Part shown: positions 21,341 to 29,116 of the stretch, piece after piece
How the letters are laid out: each line of letters starts with the position of its first letter
Numbering within the stretch: position 1 is the stretch's first letter
IMG/VR virus record: IMGVR_UViG_3300030090_004128
Location: 1 to 64,000 of that record
Length of the DNA: 64,000 nucleotides
Source: a virus
Reading direction: 5' to 3' (one strand)
Notes under the pieces: model-generated
Seen by the model: the letters and a program-made list of their open reading frames with translations, nothing else
Database searches by the model: none
Told to the model about the DNA's origin: nothing
Made by a program: the position numbers and the translations under genes

Positions 21341-23088
21341 GCCTAAATAATGATAGAATACAGATTAATAAAACACAAGGTGAGGTAAGATGTGTATGTC
21401 GAAATTGTTCTACAGATCGTAAAAAGTCTAAAGAAAAATGTCTAGCTATAAATGGAGAGACTGGAGCATATATATGTCATCATTGTGGAGATAGTGGAAT
21501 TATTAATCAATATAAAACATACACTAAAGAGAAAATAGAATACTCTAGACCTAAAATGACAAACTCAACTGACTTGTCAGATGAAATGGTTGACTGGTTT
21601 AGAACTAGGGGAATATCTCAAAAGGTGTTAAATAAAAATAAAGTATCACAAAAAAAAGAATATATGCCACAAGTTTCTGCAAATAGAAATGTAATATGCT
21701 TTAATTATTTTAGAGATGGAGAGCTTGTGAACGTAAAATACAGAGATGGAGAAAAGAATTTCAAGCAATTTAAGGATGCGGAAAAGATATTTTATGGATT
21801 AGATGATATAAAGGATCATAGCGATGTGTATATAGTTGAAGGAGAAATGGATAAACTTTCTTTAGATGAAATAGGAATAAGTAATTGTGTTTCTGTTCCT
21901 GATGGAGCTCCTAATCCAGGTACTAAAAATTACGATAATAAATTCTCATATCTAGATAATTGCTGGGAGTATTTTGAGGATAAAGAAAGAATATATATAT
22001 GTTCAGATAATGATACTAATGGTAGGGTTTTATTGGAAGAATTAAGTAGAAGGATAGGTAGAGAGAGATGTTATGTGGTAAAATTTCCAAGTAATATAAA
22101 AGACGCTAACCAAATGTTAGTAGATGAAGGTGTGTTCGCCTTAGAAAAAATACTAAAAGAAGCTGAGCCATATCCAGTTGATGGTGTTTTTACTGTTAAA
22201 TCAGAAGAAGATTATATGATAGATGTTTTTAATAATGGTAAAAAGAAAGGATTAACTACAGGATATCAAGTTTTAGATAATCACTATACCCTCAGAACTT
22301 CAGAGTTAGATGTGTGGACAGGTATTCCAGGCTCAGGTAAGACAATGATGGCGTTTCAAATAATGCTTAATTCATCTGTTTTATATGGGTGGAAATGGGG
22401 GATATTTTCCCCAGAAAACTACCCAGTGGGAGACCTGTTCGACACTCTAGCTGAAATGTATATAGGAAACACATCAGATGTGGATGTTAATGATAGAATG
22501 TCTATACATGAATATCATGAAGCTATTGAGTTTCTAAATAAACATTTCTTTGCTATATATCCTGAAGATGATTTCAGTCTTGATAACATATTATCTAAGT
22601 TTAAACACTTAGTGTTAAGGCATGGAATAAAGGGTTGTTTACTAGATCCTTTCAATCAATTAGATCATAAGTTTGGAGGTAAAGATGAAACAACATATAT
22701 AGGGGAGTGCTTAACTCATATACGTAGATTTGAACAGGTTAATGATCTTAAATTTATAATAATAGCACACCCTAGAAAAATGGATAGAGATGATCAGGGC
22801 GGGTATAAAAAACCTACAGCGTATGATATTAGTGGTAGTCAAAATTGGTTTAATAAAGCGGATAATGTTATCTGTATACACAGAGATGATGCTATGGATA
22901 TAAACAATACTTCAGTAGCTTTTAGTGTTCAGAAGGTTAAGTTTCAGAAATTAGTAGGGGTTCCAGGAGAAGAATCTTTAAAATATGATAGAAGATCTGG
23001 AAGGTATCTGGACTACCATATGAACTGCCCTTTAGATACAGTAAGTCAGACTCATAGTCTGTGGAGACAAAATAATGATTTTTATTGA
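21337..23088 (+). CDS. Bifunctional primase-helicase (T7 gp4-like)
   Basis: 583 residues; primes and unwinds DNA at the fork. N-terminal zinc-binding domain with C19-C24, C35, C47 and C50 (YICHHCGDSG). TOPRIM primase core with VYIVEGEMDKLS (about 165-176) and ICSDNDTNG (about 220-229). C-terminal RecA-like DnaB-family helicase with Walker A TGIPGSGKT (about 328-337), Walker B KGCLLDPFNQLD (about 433-444) and a His motif IIAHPRKMDR near 475-484. All catalytic elements appear intact, so both activities are expected. It overlaps its neighbours on both sides. Confidence 0.92.
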   Translation: MSLNNDRIQINKTQGEVRCVCRNCSTDRKKSKEKCLAINGETGAYICHHCGDSGIINQYKTYTKEKIEYSRPKMTNSTDLSDEMVDWFRTRGISQKVLNKNKVSQKKEYMPQVSANRNVICFNYFRDGELVNVKYRDGEKNFKQFKDAEKIFYGLDDIKDHSDVYIVEGEMDKLSLDEIGISNCVSVPDGAPNPGTKNYDNKFSYLDNCWEYFEDKERIYICSDNDTNGRVLLEELSRRIGRERCYVVKFPSNIKDANQMLVDEGVFALEKILKEAEPYPVDGVFTVKSEEDYMIDVFNNGKKKGLTTGYQVLDNHYTLRTSELDVWTGIPGSGKTMMAFQIMLNSSVLYGWKWGIFSPENYPVGDLFDTLAEMYIGNTSDVDVNDRMSIHEYHEAIEFLNKHFFAIYPEDDFSLDNILSKFKHLVLRHGIKGCLLDPFNQLDHKFGGKDETTYIGECLTHIRRFEQVNDLKFIIIAHPRKMDRDDQGGYKKPTAYDISGSQNWFNKADNVICIHRDDAMDINNTSVAFSVQKVKFQKLVGVPGEESLKYDRRSGRYLDYHMNCPLDTVSQTHSLWRQNNDFY

Positions 23089-23360
23089 TGAGAAAACAGA
23101 TATATGTATTAACTATTGAATGTTCCTATCGAAATATTAATGTAAATAAATTAGGTAGAAGGGTGCCAAGTAAAAATAAAAACTATATAACTATTGATAA
23201 TGTTTTTACAGAAAATACTATTGAAGGGTTGCAAGGTTGTGAAAGATCTATGAATAAAATAAAATTTGAAATAAGAAAGAAGAATAAAAAAGATATTGAA
23301 ATAACAATAGATAGAATTTTAGACTCATTACCAGTTGGTATGAGTAATGATATATATTAA
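23088..23360 (+). CDS. Hypothetical protein after primase-helicase
   Basis: 90 residues from the ATG in the TGATG junction with the helicase stop. It has a beta-rich start (IYVLTIECSYRNINVNKLGRR) and a basic, then acidic remainder. Coupled translation with the helicase suggests a replication accessory, but no domain is recognised. Confidence 0.55.
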   Translation: MRKQIYVLTIECSYRNINVNKLGRRVPSKNKNYITIDNVFTENTIEGLQGCERSMNKIKFEIRKKNKKDIEITIDRILDSLPVGMSNDIY

Positions 23361-23375
23361 CCAAAATTATTAATT

Positions 23376-23795
23376 ATGAAGAGGATATTTTTTATTGCGT
23401 TTATACTGACGGGTCAGTTATTCGCACAAATTGAAAGCGGATTATATTATTCTGAGGATATTTATAAATCTGATGTGGAGAATAACAAAAGGTATAACAC
23501 TATTAAGATGGAAACATCTATGTATTTAGATATAGATGAAATAGGAATAAGGATGTATCTACCAAATAATGTAGGACTTTACCATGGATGGAAAGATATA
23601 GGTTTTTTTACAGATTATTACACTTATCTTTTAACCAACAACACTAAGATTTGTGTAGGTCCAGAAATAAATGGAATATATTATTTTTATGAAACTGAAT
23701 ATGATCATCTAGAGTATAAAAAGTTAATAGAATTTAGAGATCTTATTAGAGTATCTGATTTACATGGAAATGGTAATTACCTAATGGAGAGATAA
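23376..23795 (+). CDS. Sec-exported protein of unknown function
   Basis: 139 residues with a classical signal peptide (MKRIFFIAFILTGQLFAQ, cleavage after FAQ or FA). The mature part is aromatic-rich with many Tyr and short strands (GLYYSEDIYKS; IGIRMYLPNNVGLYHGW; GPEINGIYYFYETEYD). Expected in the periplasm. It is early-strand and overlaps the resolvase start as TAATG. It could protect against superinfection or aid envelope changes; no direct evidence. Confidence 0.6.
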   Translation: MKRIFFIAFILTGQLFAQIESGLYYSEDIYKSDVENNKRYNTIKMETSMYLDIDEIGIRMYLPNNVGLYHGWKDIGFFTDYYTYLLTNNTKICVGPEINGIYYFYETEYDHLEYKKLIEFRDLIRVSDLHGNGNYLMER

Positions 23796-24328
23796 TGAGA
23801 AGAAAAAAAAGAAATAAAAAAGTAAGGAATGCCACAGCCACCACATTTAATGGTGTTAAATTTAAATCAAAGTTAGAGAAGTTTACATACCAATGCCTTA
23901 AGGTGGCTGGCATACCTTTTAAGTATGAGGAAGATAGATTTGTATTGATAGATAAGTTTAAATATGAAGGCGAATGTATTGAGAAGAAAAAGAAGAAGGG
24001 GAAGAGTGTTTTTATAAAGTCTTCTGAGAATATATCGCAAGCAACATACCTGCCCGACTTCACTAACCTTGAGCAAGGATGGATCATAGAATGTAAAGGT
24101 TTAAGGACGGAGGCTTTTAATTTGAGATGGAAATTATTCAAGAACATGCTTGCAAAAGAGAAAAAAAGTTACGATCTTTACATGCCAGGGACACAGAAGC
24201 AGATAATGGAGGTTATTGAAAAGCTTAAATTAAAAAACAATGATTTCAAAGGAAGACAAAGAAAGGTTGAACAAAAAAATAAGAAGAGAGTCCCAGTTGG
24301 AAGCAGAAAAAAACGGAATGGATATTAG
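23795..24328 (+). CDS. DUF1064/T7 endonuclease I-like Holliday-junction resolvase
   Basis: 177 residues. FNGVKFKSKLEKFTYQCLK gives the conserved N-terminal Glu of the PD-(D/E)XK fold, YLPDFTN the catalytic Asp, and WIIECKGL the E-x-K pair (about 104-112); this is the pattern of DUF1064 phage endonucleases related to T7 endonuclease I. It would cut branched DNA before packaging and may degrade host DNA. Very basic N- and C-termini fit DNA binding. Confidence 0.75.
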   Translation: MRRKKRNKKVRNATATTFNGVKFKSKLEKFTYQCLKVAGIPFKYEEDRFVLIDKFKYEGECIEKKKKKGKSVFIKSSENISQATYLPDFTNLEQGWIIECKGLRTEAFNLRWKLFKNMLAKEKKSYDLYMPGTQKQIMEVIEKLKLKNNDFKGRQRKVEQKNKKRVPVGSRKKRNGY

Positions 24329-24378
24329 ATCTAAACCGTATAGGAATAAGAAGAAATATACAAGAAAAGAAAAACACA

Positions 24379-24765
24379 GTGATTCTAGGAGACATATTTA
24401 AAAGCTTAATAGGTAATGCATCAACTATAATAGATGAGGTAGTTACAACAAAAGAGGAGAAGCTATCTTTAAAGTTAAGAATGAAAGAGCTTATAGCTAA
24501 ATCTCAAATGAATGCTCAAGAGCAGGTCACTAGAAGATGGGAGGCTGATGCTAAAGCAGGATGGTTGCCAGCTAATATTAGGCCTTTAACTCTAGCTTTT
24601 TTAACTATTATGCTAGTAGTCATGTCGTTCTTTGATGGTAATGTGGGTGAGTTTAAAATGAATCCAATGTATGGCCCAATTTATACCCAACTCCTACTTG
24701 TAGTATACTCAGCATACTTCGCTGGTAGATCAATCGAGAAAATTAAAAATAATAAAAATAAATAA
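24379..24765 (+). CDS. Holin, 3TM/GTA-like family
   Basis: 128 residues from a GTG start. Helical N-terminus, then RRWEADAKAGWLPANIRPLTLAFLTIMLVVMSFF: the W-E-A-D...W-L-x-x-N-I-R-P pattern marks the phage 3TM holin family, with membrane segments at about 68-86 and 101-118 and a Lys/Asn-rich tail. It would make the inner-membrane hole at lysis. It sits near the end of the rightward block, two bases before the coiled-coil gene. Confidence 0.72.
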   Translation: MILGDIFKSLIGNASTIIDEVVTTKEEKLSLKLRMKELIAKSQMNAQEQVTRRWEADAKAGWLPANIRPLTLAFLTIMLVVMSFFDGNVGEFKMNPMYGPIYTQLLLVVYSAYFAGRSIEKIKNNKNK

Positions 24766-24766
24766 A

Positions 24767-25057
24767 ATGGAAGCAAAAAAATTAGAAGAAAAAGAAATTA
24801 AAGAAATTAAAGAAATAGCTAGTGAAAAAAATCAAATAACAGTTGATCTTGGTAAACTTAAAACTGACATGATTTTAATGGAGGCTCAAATGAAAGAATA
24901 TGAAAAAATGGAAGAAGATATGGTAGCTAAATTTAAAGGAAACCAAACTAAAGGAAAGAAGTTAATGGATAAAATGAATAAGAAATACGGTTCTGGTACT
25001 ATCAATATTGATCAAGGTGTATTTACTCCAAATACTAAAGAGAATGGGGAAGGCTAA
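24767..25057 (+). CDS. Coiled-coil protein next to holin
   Basis: 96 residues. A strongly charged helix (KKLEEKEIKEIKEIASEK... and LKTDMILMEAQMKEYEKMEED) predicts a coiled coil, then a short flexible end (GSGTINIDQGVFTPN). No signal peptide. Such proteins often follow holins in phage genomes; a spanin role is unlikely without a membrane anchor. Confidence 0.6.
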   Translation: MEAKKLEEKEIKEIKEIASEKNQITVDLGKLKTDMILMEAQMKEYEKMEEDMVAKFKGNQTKGKKLMDKMNKKYGSGTINIDQGVFTPNTKENGEG

Positions 25058-25190
25058 TGCCAAAAGGAAAGCTTGGAGAGAGAAATTGACTCTACTTAAT
25101 ATTCTTCGTAAACGAATGAAGAGAACTAAATCTGAGTCTAAATCTATGGAGATCCAAAATAAAATAAGCTCAATAAAGTCTAAGTTATAA
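25044..25190 (+). CDS. 48-aa very basic peptide
   Basis: 48 residues, about one third Lys/Arg (GKANAKRKAWREKLTLL; RKRMKRTKSESK), probably a helical nucleic-acid-binding peptide. Its ATG overlaps the end of the coiled-coil gene by 14 bases. Last gene before the converging terminator. Confidence 0.45.
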   Translation: MGKANAKRKAWREKLTLLNILRKRMKRTKSESKSMEIQNKISSIKSKL

Positions 25191-25199
25191 AACAATAAA

Positions 25200-25216
25200 C
25201 CCATCGGAGAGATGGG
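25200..25216. terminator. Hairpin between convergent early and late blocks
   Basis: CCCATC (25200-25205) and GATGGG (25211-25216) pair around GGAGA, with A-rich sequence to the left. It sits just after the last rightward gene and before the end of the leftward late block, so it can stop both messages. The T run is weak. Confidence 0.55.
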
Positions 25217-25225
25217 CTTATCGAA

Positions 25226-25248
25226 AACTTAAAACTAAAACTATGTAA
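25226..25248 (+). other. Orphan gene leader: ATG directly followed by TAA
   Basis: The sequence ACTTAAAACTAAAACT before ATG (25243-25245) is the same leader found before the early genes, but the ATG is followed at once by TAA. No rightward gene follows; it looks like the remains of a lost gene or a minimal ORF. Confidence 0.45.
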
Positions 25249-25319
25249 ACACGAATGTTAACACAGATTCAATATACAAATATTTATTGGTTTTTCACAA
25301 GTTTGTGGTAAAAAAATTA

Positions 25320-25817
25320 TTAACAACTGATTGGTGAGGAGTGTGAATCAAAATCTATATATGTTATTGTGACATCTTCGTCACATTCAATAGCCTTCAT
25401 TATATATTCATACACTCTCTTATAAGCTTGTGTAGATCTACCTATAAAACCGTCCTTCTTGATTTGATTGTTTTCCTGTGAGTCCCCAACAAGTAGACAC
25501 CCAGCTGTGTGTTCATCAGTATTGCCACAATGAATGAGAATATAATCAAAGCCAGGAACATTAGTGACATGAAGCATACCACGATGCATTTTACCAAACT
25601 TCTTAGAGTATCTAGAATGAAACCCACCAACATCTCTAATTTTAATTTCATAAGTTCCTGCTGGTATACGAGTTTCACCCCTAACCTTTTCACTTCTTTT
25701 TTCATCCTCTAAGGTATAACATAAGAATCTCTTTCCATCTAACTTATTGCTAGCGTCAAATAGAATCCCATTTGTAGAATCGGACTCACTAGAAAATCTT
25801 AATACCTCAAGTTCCAT
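25320..25817 (-). CDS. DUF5675 family protein
   Basis: 165 residues. CYTLEDEKRSEKVRGETRIPAGTYEIK, then KMHRGMLHVTNVPGFDYILIHCGNTDEHTAGCLLVG across residues ~33-110, is the DUF5675 signature, including His and the N-T-x-x-H/D-T-x-G-C end. The family is common in phages near lysis genes, and its conserved His/Cys suggest an enzyme, perhaps acting on peptidoglycan as L,D-transpeptidases do; the activity is not proven. It is the last gene of the late block, cotranscribed with the gene at 25818. Confidence 0.75.
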   Translation of the reverse strand: MELEVLRFSSESDSTNGILFDASNKLDGKRFLCYTLEDEKRSEKVRGETRIPAGTYEIKIRDVGGFHSRYSKKFGKMHRGMLHVTNVPGFDYILIHCGNTDEHTAGCLLVGDSQENNQIKKDGFIGRSTQAYKRVYEYIMKAIECDEDVTITYIDFDSHSSPISC

Positions 25818-26231
25818 TTACGCAGATATAAACATCATATACTCTACAGTCATGCTTGTTGCTACGCTTGGTGTATATACAATGTCATTATTGTCATCGT
25901 GAGCACTCCAAGGCATAAACATCCAGTCTCCAGCGTATAGTCTACCCATCTCTTCACCATTGATAGTAACAGTAATATATTCTGATCTAGTTGTAGAACA
26001 GTTTTTAAGATACACTTTATGAGCTTTATTTTGACCATAAGTTGTAGCTGGAGTTGCATTAAACAAAGTAACAGCATCAGTTGCTGTAGTTGTTTTTCTA
26101 CCTATACCTGTTGTTTGTGAAATACCAGTTGATGTACCAGTATCATACAGAGTAGCTGTTGTTGTTAAGCTTAAAGCATCTGACGTTAAGTCGCTAGAGG
26201 ATAACGTAATTTGTGCAGTTGTTGTCGCCAT
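25818..26231 (-). CDS. Small Thr-rich virion protein
   Basis: 137 residues. The N-terminus is Thr/Ser-rich (TTTAQITLSSSDLTSDALSL), followed by a compact beta domain (NKAHKVYLKNCSTTRSEYITVTINGEEMGRLYAGDWMFMPWSA, split here) common in marine phage minor virion proteins. It has its own promoter at 26267-26298 and ends next to the DUF5675 gene. Confidence 0.6.
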   Translation of the reverse strand: MATTTAQITLSSSDLTSDALSLTTTATLYDTGTSTGISQTTGIGRKTTTATDAVTLFNATPATTYGQNKAHKVYLKNCSTTRSEYITVTINGEEMGRLYAGDWMFMPWSAHDDNNDIVYTPSVATSMTVEYMMFISA

Positions 26232-26266
26232 TTATTTTTATTTTAAATTGTTAACTAATTTTTTAC

Positions 26267-26298
26267 CAAATATAATCATTTTATATCTCAAAACCAAA
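26267..26298 (-). promoter_or_regulatory. Late promoter TTTG-N20-TATATTTG
   Basis: Minus strand: TTTG at 26298-26295 and TATATTTG at 26274-26267 with a 20-base spacer, an exact consensus match. The -33 box lies inside the end of the upstream small gene. It would drive the last two late genes separately. Confidence 0.7.
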
Positions 26299-26463
26299 GT
26301 TCAAGATCATAAATCTAAATCTTTTACAACTACCTTTTTTGTTTTCACAATACAAGCAGGGGCAAAACATTAATTCAAATATAGTAAGTGTACTTATTCT
26401 GAATGTTAATTCGTATCTATCTTTTTTATTTCCTGAAGTCCAGGAATTAATCCAGTTAATCAT
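26281..26463 (-). CDS. 60-aa hypothetical protein
   Basis: 60 residues with an amphipathic middle (YELTFRISTLTIFELMFCPCLYC) and an end of FRFMILNFGFEI. Fills the gap between two genes and has a plausible A-rich start. Unknown; called mostly from context and composition. Confidence 0.45.
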   Translation of the reverse strand: MINWINSWTSGNKKDRYELTFRISTLTIFELMFCPCLYCENKKGSCKRFRFMILNFGFEI

Positions 26464-26486
26464 ATTTTTTATTTTTTTTATTATTA

Positions 26487-26903
26487 TTAATCTCCAAAGG
26501 GAACATCCTCATTCAAATCAGATGAGTCTTCTTCCACTTTTTTCTTTACCTTCTTTCCACCGTTATATTCAACAGCGTGACCTTCACTAACTAATGTCTC
26601 ATTAACATTAATTGGTAGATCCATATTGTCAGGATATACAGTTAAAACACCTAAGACTCTACCGTATTTGCCAACCTCCTTACTTTCAACAACCAAACTA
26701 CCTTTGTCAAGAATTTCAGTTAACCTGTATTTAGCGGCTAACCCTCGTTTCTTTTCTTCTAAATCTCTAGTTCTAGATTCTGGAGTATCTATCCCAGCTA
26801 GCCTAACTCTTTTGTGAACGCTAATATCAAAGCCTAAATTTATATTAACATCTACAGTGTCTCCATCGACTACCCTGTCTAATTTCGCTTTATAAGTATA
26901 CAT
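26487..26903 (-). CDS. Staphylococcal-nuclease-like nuclease
   Basis: 138 residues; Ca-dependent phosphodiesterase fold. DRVVDGDTVDVNI (9-21) holds the metal Asp residues, KRVRLAGIDTPE (31-42) the catalytic Arg and Glu (R34, E42), and KYGRVLG (79-85) the second catalytic Arg (R82). All key residues are present. Unlike many SNases it has no signal peptide, so it would act in the cytoplasm or be packaged. The acidic end (EEDSSDLNEDVPFGD) extends past the family core. Confidence 0.85.
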   Translation of the reverse strand: MYTYKAKLDRVVDGDTVDVNINLGFDISVHKRVRLAGIDTPESRTRDLEEKKRGLAAKYRLTEILDKGSLVVESKEVGKYGRVLGVLTVYPDNMDLPINVNETLVSEGHAVEYNGGKKVKKKVEEDSSDLNEDVPFGD

Positions 26904-26904
26904 A

Positions 26905-27297
26905 TTAATTGAATTTTGCGATCATGATTTGATCAATGCTTTTTTGCACTTCTTTTTTATCAGCTTCAAGTTCAAACATTATATTAGCTTTAAATCTTTC
27001 TTTCTCCTCTCCACTCTCAAATATAATAACAGTAGGTATGCAAGTTACTTCATACTTAGCTTGAAGATTAGGATATTCAGCTATATCAATTCTATACTTT
27101 GAGCAGTCATTTAAATTTGAAAGATCAACAAATTCATTAGACGAGTTCCATTCAACCCAAAATTCTACAGCCACTATATCTTTAGCTATTTTCTGATTGA
27201 AATTATCTTCATTAATAAACTCTTGTCCTGTAACTTTAGATCCTATAACAAGGATTAATATAAATGCTATTAATAATTTTAAGTCTAAATATTTCAT
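26905..27297 (-). CDS. Exported thioredoxin-fold protein lacking the CxxC site
   Basis: 130 residues with an N-terminal hydrophobic signal/anchor (about 5-20). VAVEFWVEWNSSNEFVDL (42-60) matches the thioredoxin active-site strand, but the usual W-C-x-x-C is W-N-S-S-N, so no disulfide chemistry is possible. The cis-Pro loop TCIPTVIIF (85-93) and a following helix complete the fold. A periplasmic binding or scaffold role is likely. It is one base upstream of the SNase gene. Confidence 0.72.
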   Translation of the reverse strand: MKYLDLKLLIAFILILVIGSKVTGQEFINEDNFNQKIAKDIVAVEFWVEWNSSNEFVDLSNLNDCSKYRIDIAEYPNLQAKYEVTCIPTVIIFESGEEKERFKANIMFELEADKKEVQKSIDQIMIAKFN

Positions 27298-27298
27298 A

Positions 27299-27580
27299 TT
27301 ATTTCATATTATCCATCTTCTCCCTAAGATATTTGATATCATCTTTTATCTCTTTTACATCCTCCTCTGTTTTTAAAATTGAAGCTCTTATATATTCATC
27401 TTTCATTTTGAACTCCATTTGAGTAACCTCTGGTTTTGGGGGCTCAGGAAGTAATTTAGCTTCATCAATATCAGCCTGTAAAGTGAACCACATACCAACT
27501 AATGTGGCTATTAAAAAAGCTATTCCACCCATTGTTTTTAGGCTTACTTCAAATTTAGAATCTTCTGATATTTCTTTCAT
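27299..27580 (-). CDS. Single-pass membrane protein with coiled-coil tail
   Basis: 93 residues: a membrane segment at about 17-35 (GGIAFLIATLVGMWFTLQAD) followed by a Pro-rich hinge (LPEPPKPEV) and a charged coiled coil to the end. The topology fits a lysis accessory (spanin- or holin-helper-like) or envelope protein. No lipobox. Confidence 0.55.
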   Translation of the reverse strand: MKEISEDSKFEVSLKTMGGIAFLIATLVGMWFTLQADIDEAKLLPEPPKPEVTQMEFKMKDEYIRASILKTEEDVKEIKDDIKYLREKMDNMK

Positions 27581-27582
27581 AA

Positions 27583-27990
27583 TTATTTCTTTTTTTTGTT
27601 AACTCTACATTTCCATTTTCTAAGTGCTAAAGCTTTTCTTGTTGGCTTACCTTTACTATCCTTCATTGGTCCCTTCATTCCACCCATTCTAGCACAAAAA
27701 GACTTACGTCTCTTAGCGTCTTTACTACCCTTTTTAACCTTCCCAGTTACAGGAGCCTTTAGCTTACTACCAGGGTTTTCTCTTTTATAAGAGTCCCTAC
27801 CTTTTTTATTTAATCCTCCTGTAGGATTTTTACCTTCTTTTCTTGTCCAAGCTGCTGTTTTAGCTCCCTTTTTAGCTTTAGGAAAACCAGCTTTCATGTC
27901 AGCATAAGACTCATCACTTATAGTAGAATCTTTTTTAGACCTACTTGTCCCAGCTTTTTTTCTTTTATTTATGTTAGCATACAAACTCAC
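27583..27990 (-). CDS. DUF6321-like basic phage protein
   Basis: 135 residues, extremely Lys/Arg-rich. AAWTRKEGKNPTGGLNKKGRDSY and then KSFCARMGGMKGPMKDSKGKPTRKALALRKWKC (in parts, about 46-130) follow the pattern of a widespread small phage protein family annotated DUF6321. Probably nucleic-acid binding and packaged; the exact role is unknown. It overlaps the next membrane-protein gene by four bases. Confidence 0.72.
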   Translation of the reverse strand: MSLYANINKRKKAGTSRSKKDSTISDESYADMKAGFPKAKKGAKTAAWTRKEGKNPTGGLNKKGRDSYKRENPGSKLKAPVTGKVKKGSKDAKRRKSFCARMGGMKGPMKDSKGKPTRKALALRKWKCRVNKKKK

Positions 27991-28199
27991 TTCTTAGCGA
28001 ATTTTTCTACACCACTAATACCAAAACAACCAAGGACAACCCATACAAACGAATCGTAAACAAACTCATTTATAACTAGATCATAACCATACCAGCCCGT
28101 CATTAGATCAGCGACCATTATTATACACATTATTAAGAAAGCTATAAAACCGATTATAGCCTTTTCATTCCAATTATTATCGTCTTTAAATATATTCAT
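27987..28199 (-). CDS. Two-pass membrane protein, holin-like
   Basis: 70 residues with two hydrophobic segments (about 14-32 and 46-62) joined by LMTGWYGYDLVINEF, ending in VEKFAKK. The size and topology resemble class II holins, so it may be a second holin or antiholin beside the 3TM holin on the other strand. Overlaps the next gene by one base. Confidence 0.5.
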   Translation of the reverse strand: MNIFKDDNNWNEKAIIGFIAFLIMCIIMVADLMTGWYGYDLVINEFVYDSFVWVVLGCFGISGVEKFAKK

Positions 28200-29116
28200 T
28201 ATTCTTTCATTTGTCTAACTCCTCCAAAACTTTCTTTTAAAACGTTCATTATCTCATCCTTACTCATATTTTGCATAAAAGCAGGTAATTTACCTTTTCC
28301 TTCTTCCTCATTATTTTTTGCTCCTTCAGCATTTTCTAGACTAGGTAGAACAGTTTCGTTCTGGCCAGCCATAATATATTTAATATAAGGTCTAAGATAT
28401 TTTTGACTATGATACATTTGATCCATATCTTCACCAGCGTCCATCATTTCATAAACTGTTATTAAAAAAGGAACATGTTCTTCAGAGGCACCATACGTTG
28501 GAGGCGGTTTGTCACCTAGCCATTTTTCTCCATCAGGTCTTTCAGTAGTTAGATTTTTTGTTGGATTACCAGCTTCTTCAGTGCTTTCTCCCTTCATCAT
28601 CTCAATTTCTTCAGGCGTTACGCCAAGCTCTCTCTGCATGTAATCGTCTACAGCGTCATTACGAAATCTTTCTTCCCAATGCATTTCCTCCTTAGATTCT
28701 TCATCAAATTCAGGCTTACCTCCATCCTGCATAAATTGCATTTTTGCCCCATCACGTGCATCAAAAGGTCTAAATGTTTTTGTGTTAATCCTTCTCTGAC
28801 CATCGTTATCCTCTCCAAAAAAATGAAGGTGATATTCATTGTTTAATATCTCACTTTTAGGAGCGTTCTTTTTATAAGACCCATCTTCTATAGCTGCATT
28901 AGCTTCTTCTAAACTGTTATATATATGTCCTGTATATGTTTTTTTAGATGGAACATTACCCGTTTCTTTACCTCCTTCTTGATAAGTTCTTAATGGAGTG
29001 TCTCCCTTATTACCCATTAAAGGGGTTAATGGTTGAGGACTTGGGAAAACCATAGATTGATTACCCATTCTTTTTTTATTAATTCCTCCTCCTTGATATT
29101 TTTTGTTTATTTTCAT
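28199..29116 (-). CDS. Gly-rich/acidic virion-associated-type protein
   Basis: 305 residues. The basic, glycine-rich start (KINKKYQGGGINKKRMG) and repeated QEGG/QDGG patches recall the 867- and 464-residue proteins. The middle includes HIYNSLEEANAAIEDGSY and RRINTKTFRPFDARDGAKM; the C-terminal third is helical and acidic. No enzyme motif. Probably a minor virion or assembly protein. Confidence 0.5.
   Translation of the reverse strand: MKINKKYQGGGINKKRMGNQSMVFPSPQPLTPLMGNKGDTPLRTYQEGGKETGNVPSKKTYTGHIYNSLEEANAAIEDGSYKKNAPKSEILNNEYHLHFFGEDNDGQRRINTKTFRPFDARDGAKMQFMQDGGKPEFDEESKEEMHWEERFRNDAVDDYMQRELGVTPEEIEMMKGESTEEAGNPTKNLTTERPDGEKWLGDKPPPTYGASEEHVPFLITVYEMMDAGEDMDQMYHSQKYLRPYIKYIMAGQNETVLPSLENAEGAKNNEEEGKGKLPAFMQNMSKDEIMNVLKESFGGVRQMKE

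Noticed and set aside
24318-24401. 27-aa open frame between resolvase and holin
   Set aside because: Overlaps both neighbours, very basic and too short to support; no conserved leader.
25294-25306. CACAA/TTGTG hairpin as a terminator
   Set aside because: Short 5-bp stem with no T run on the needed side; the hairpin at 25200-25216 is the better candidate.
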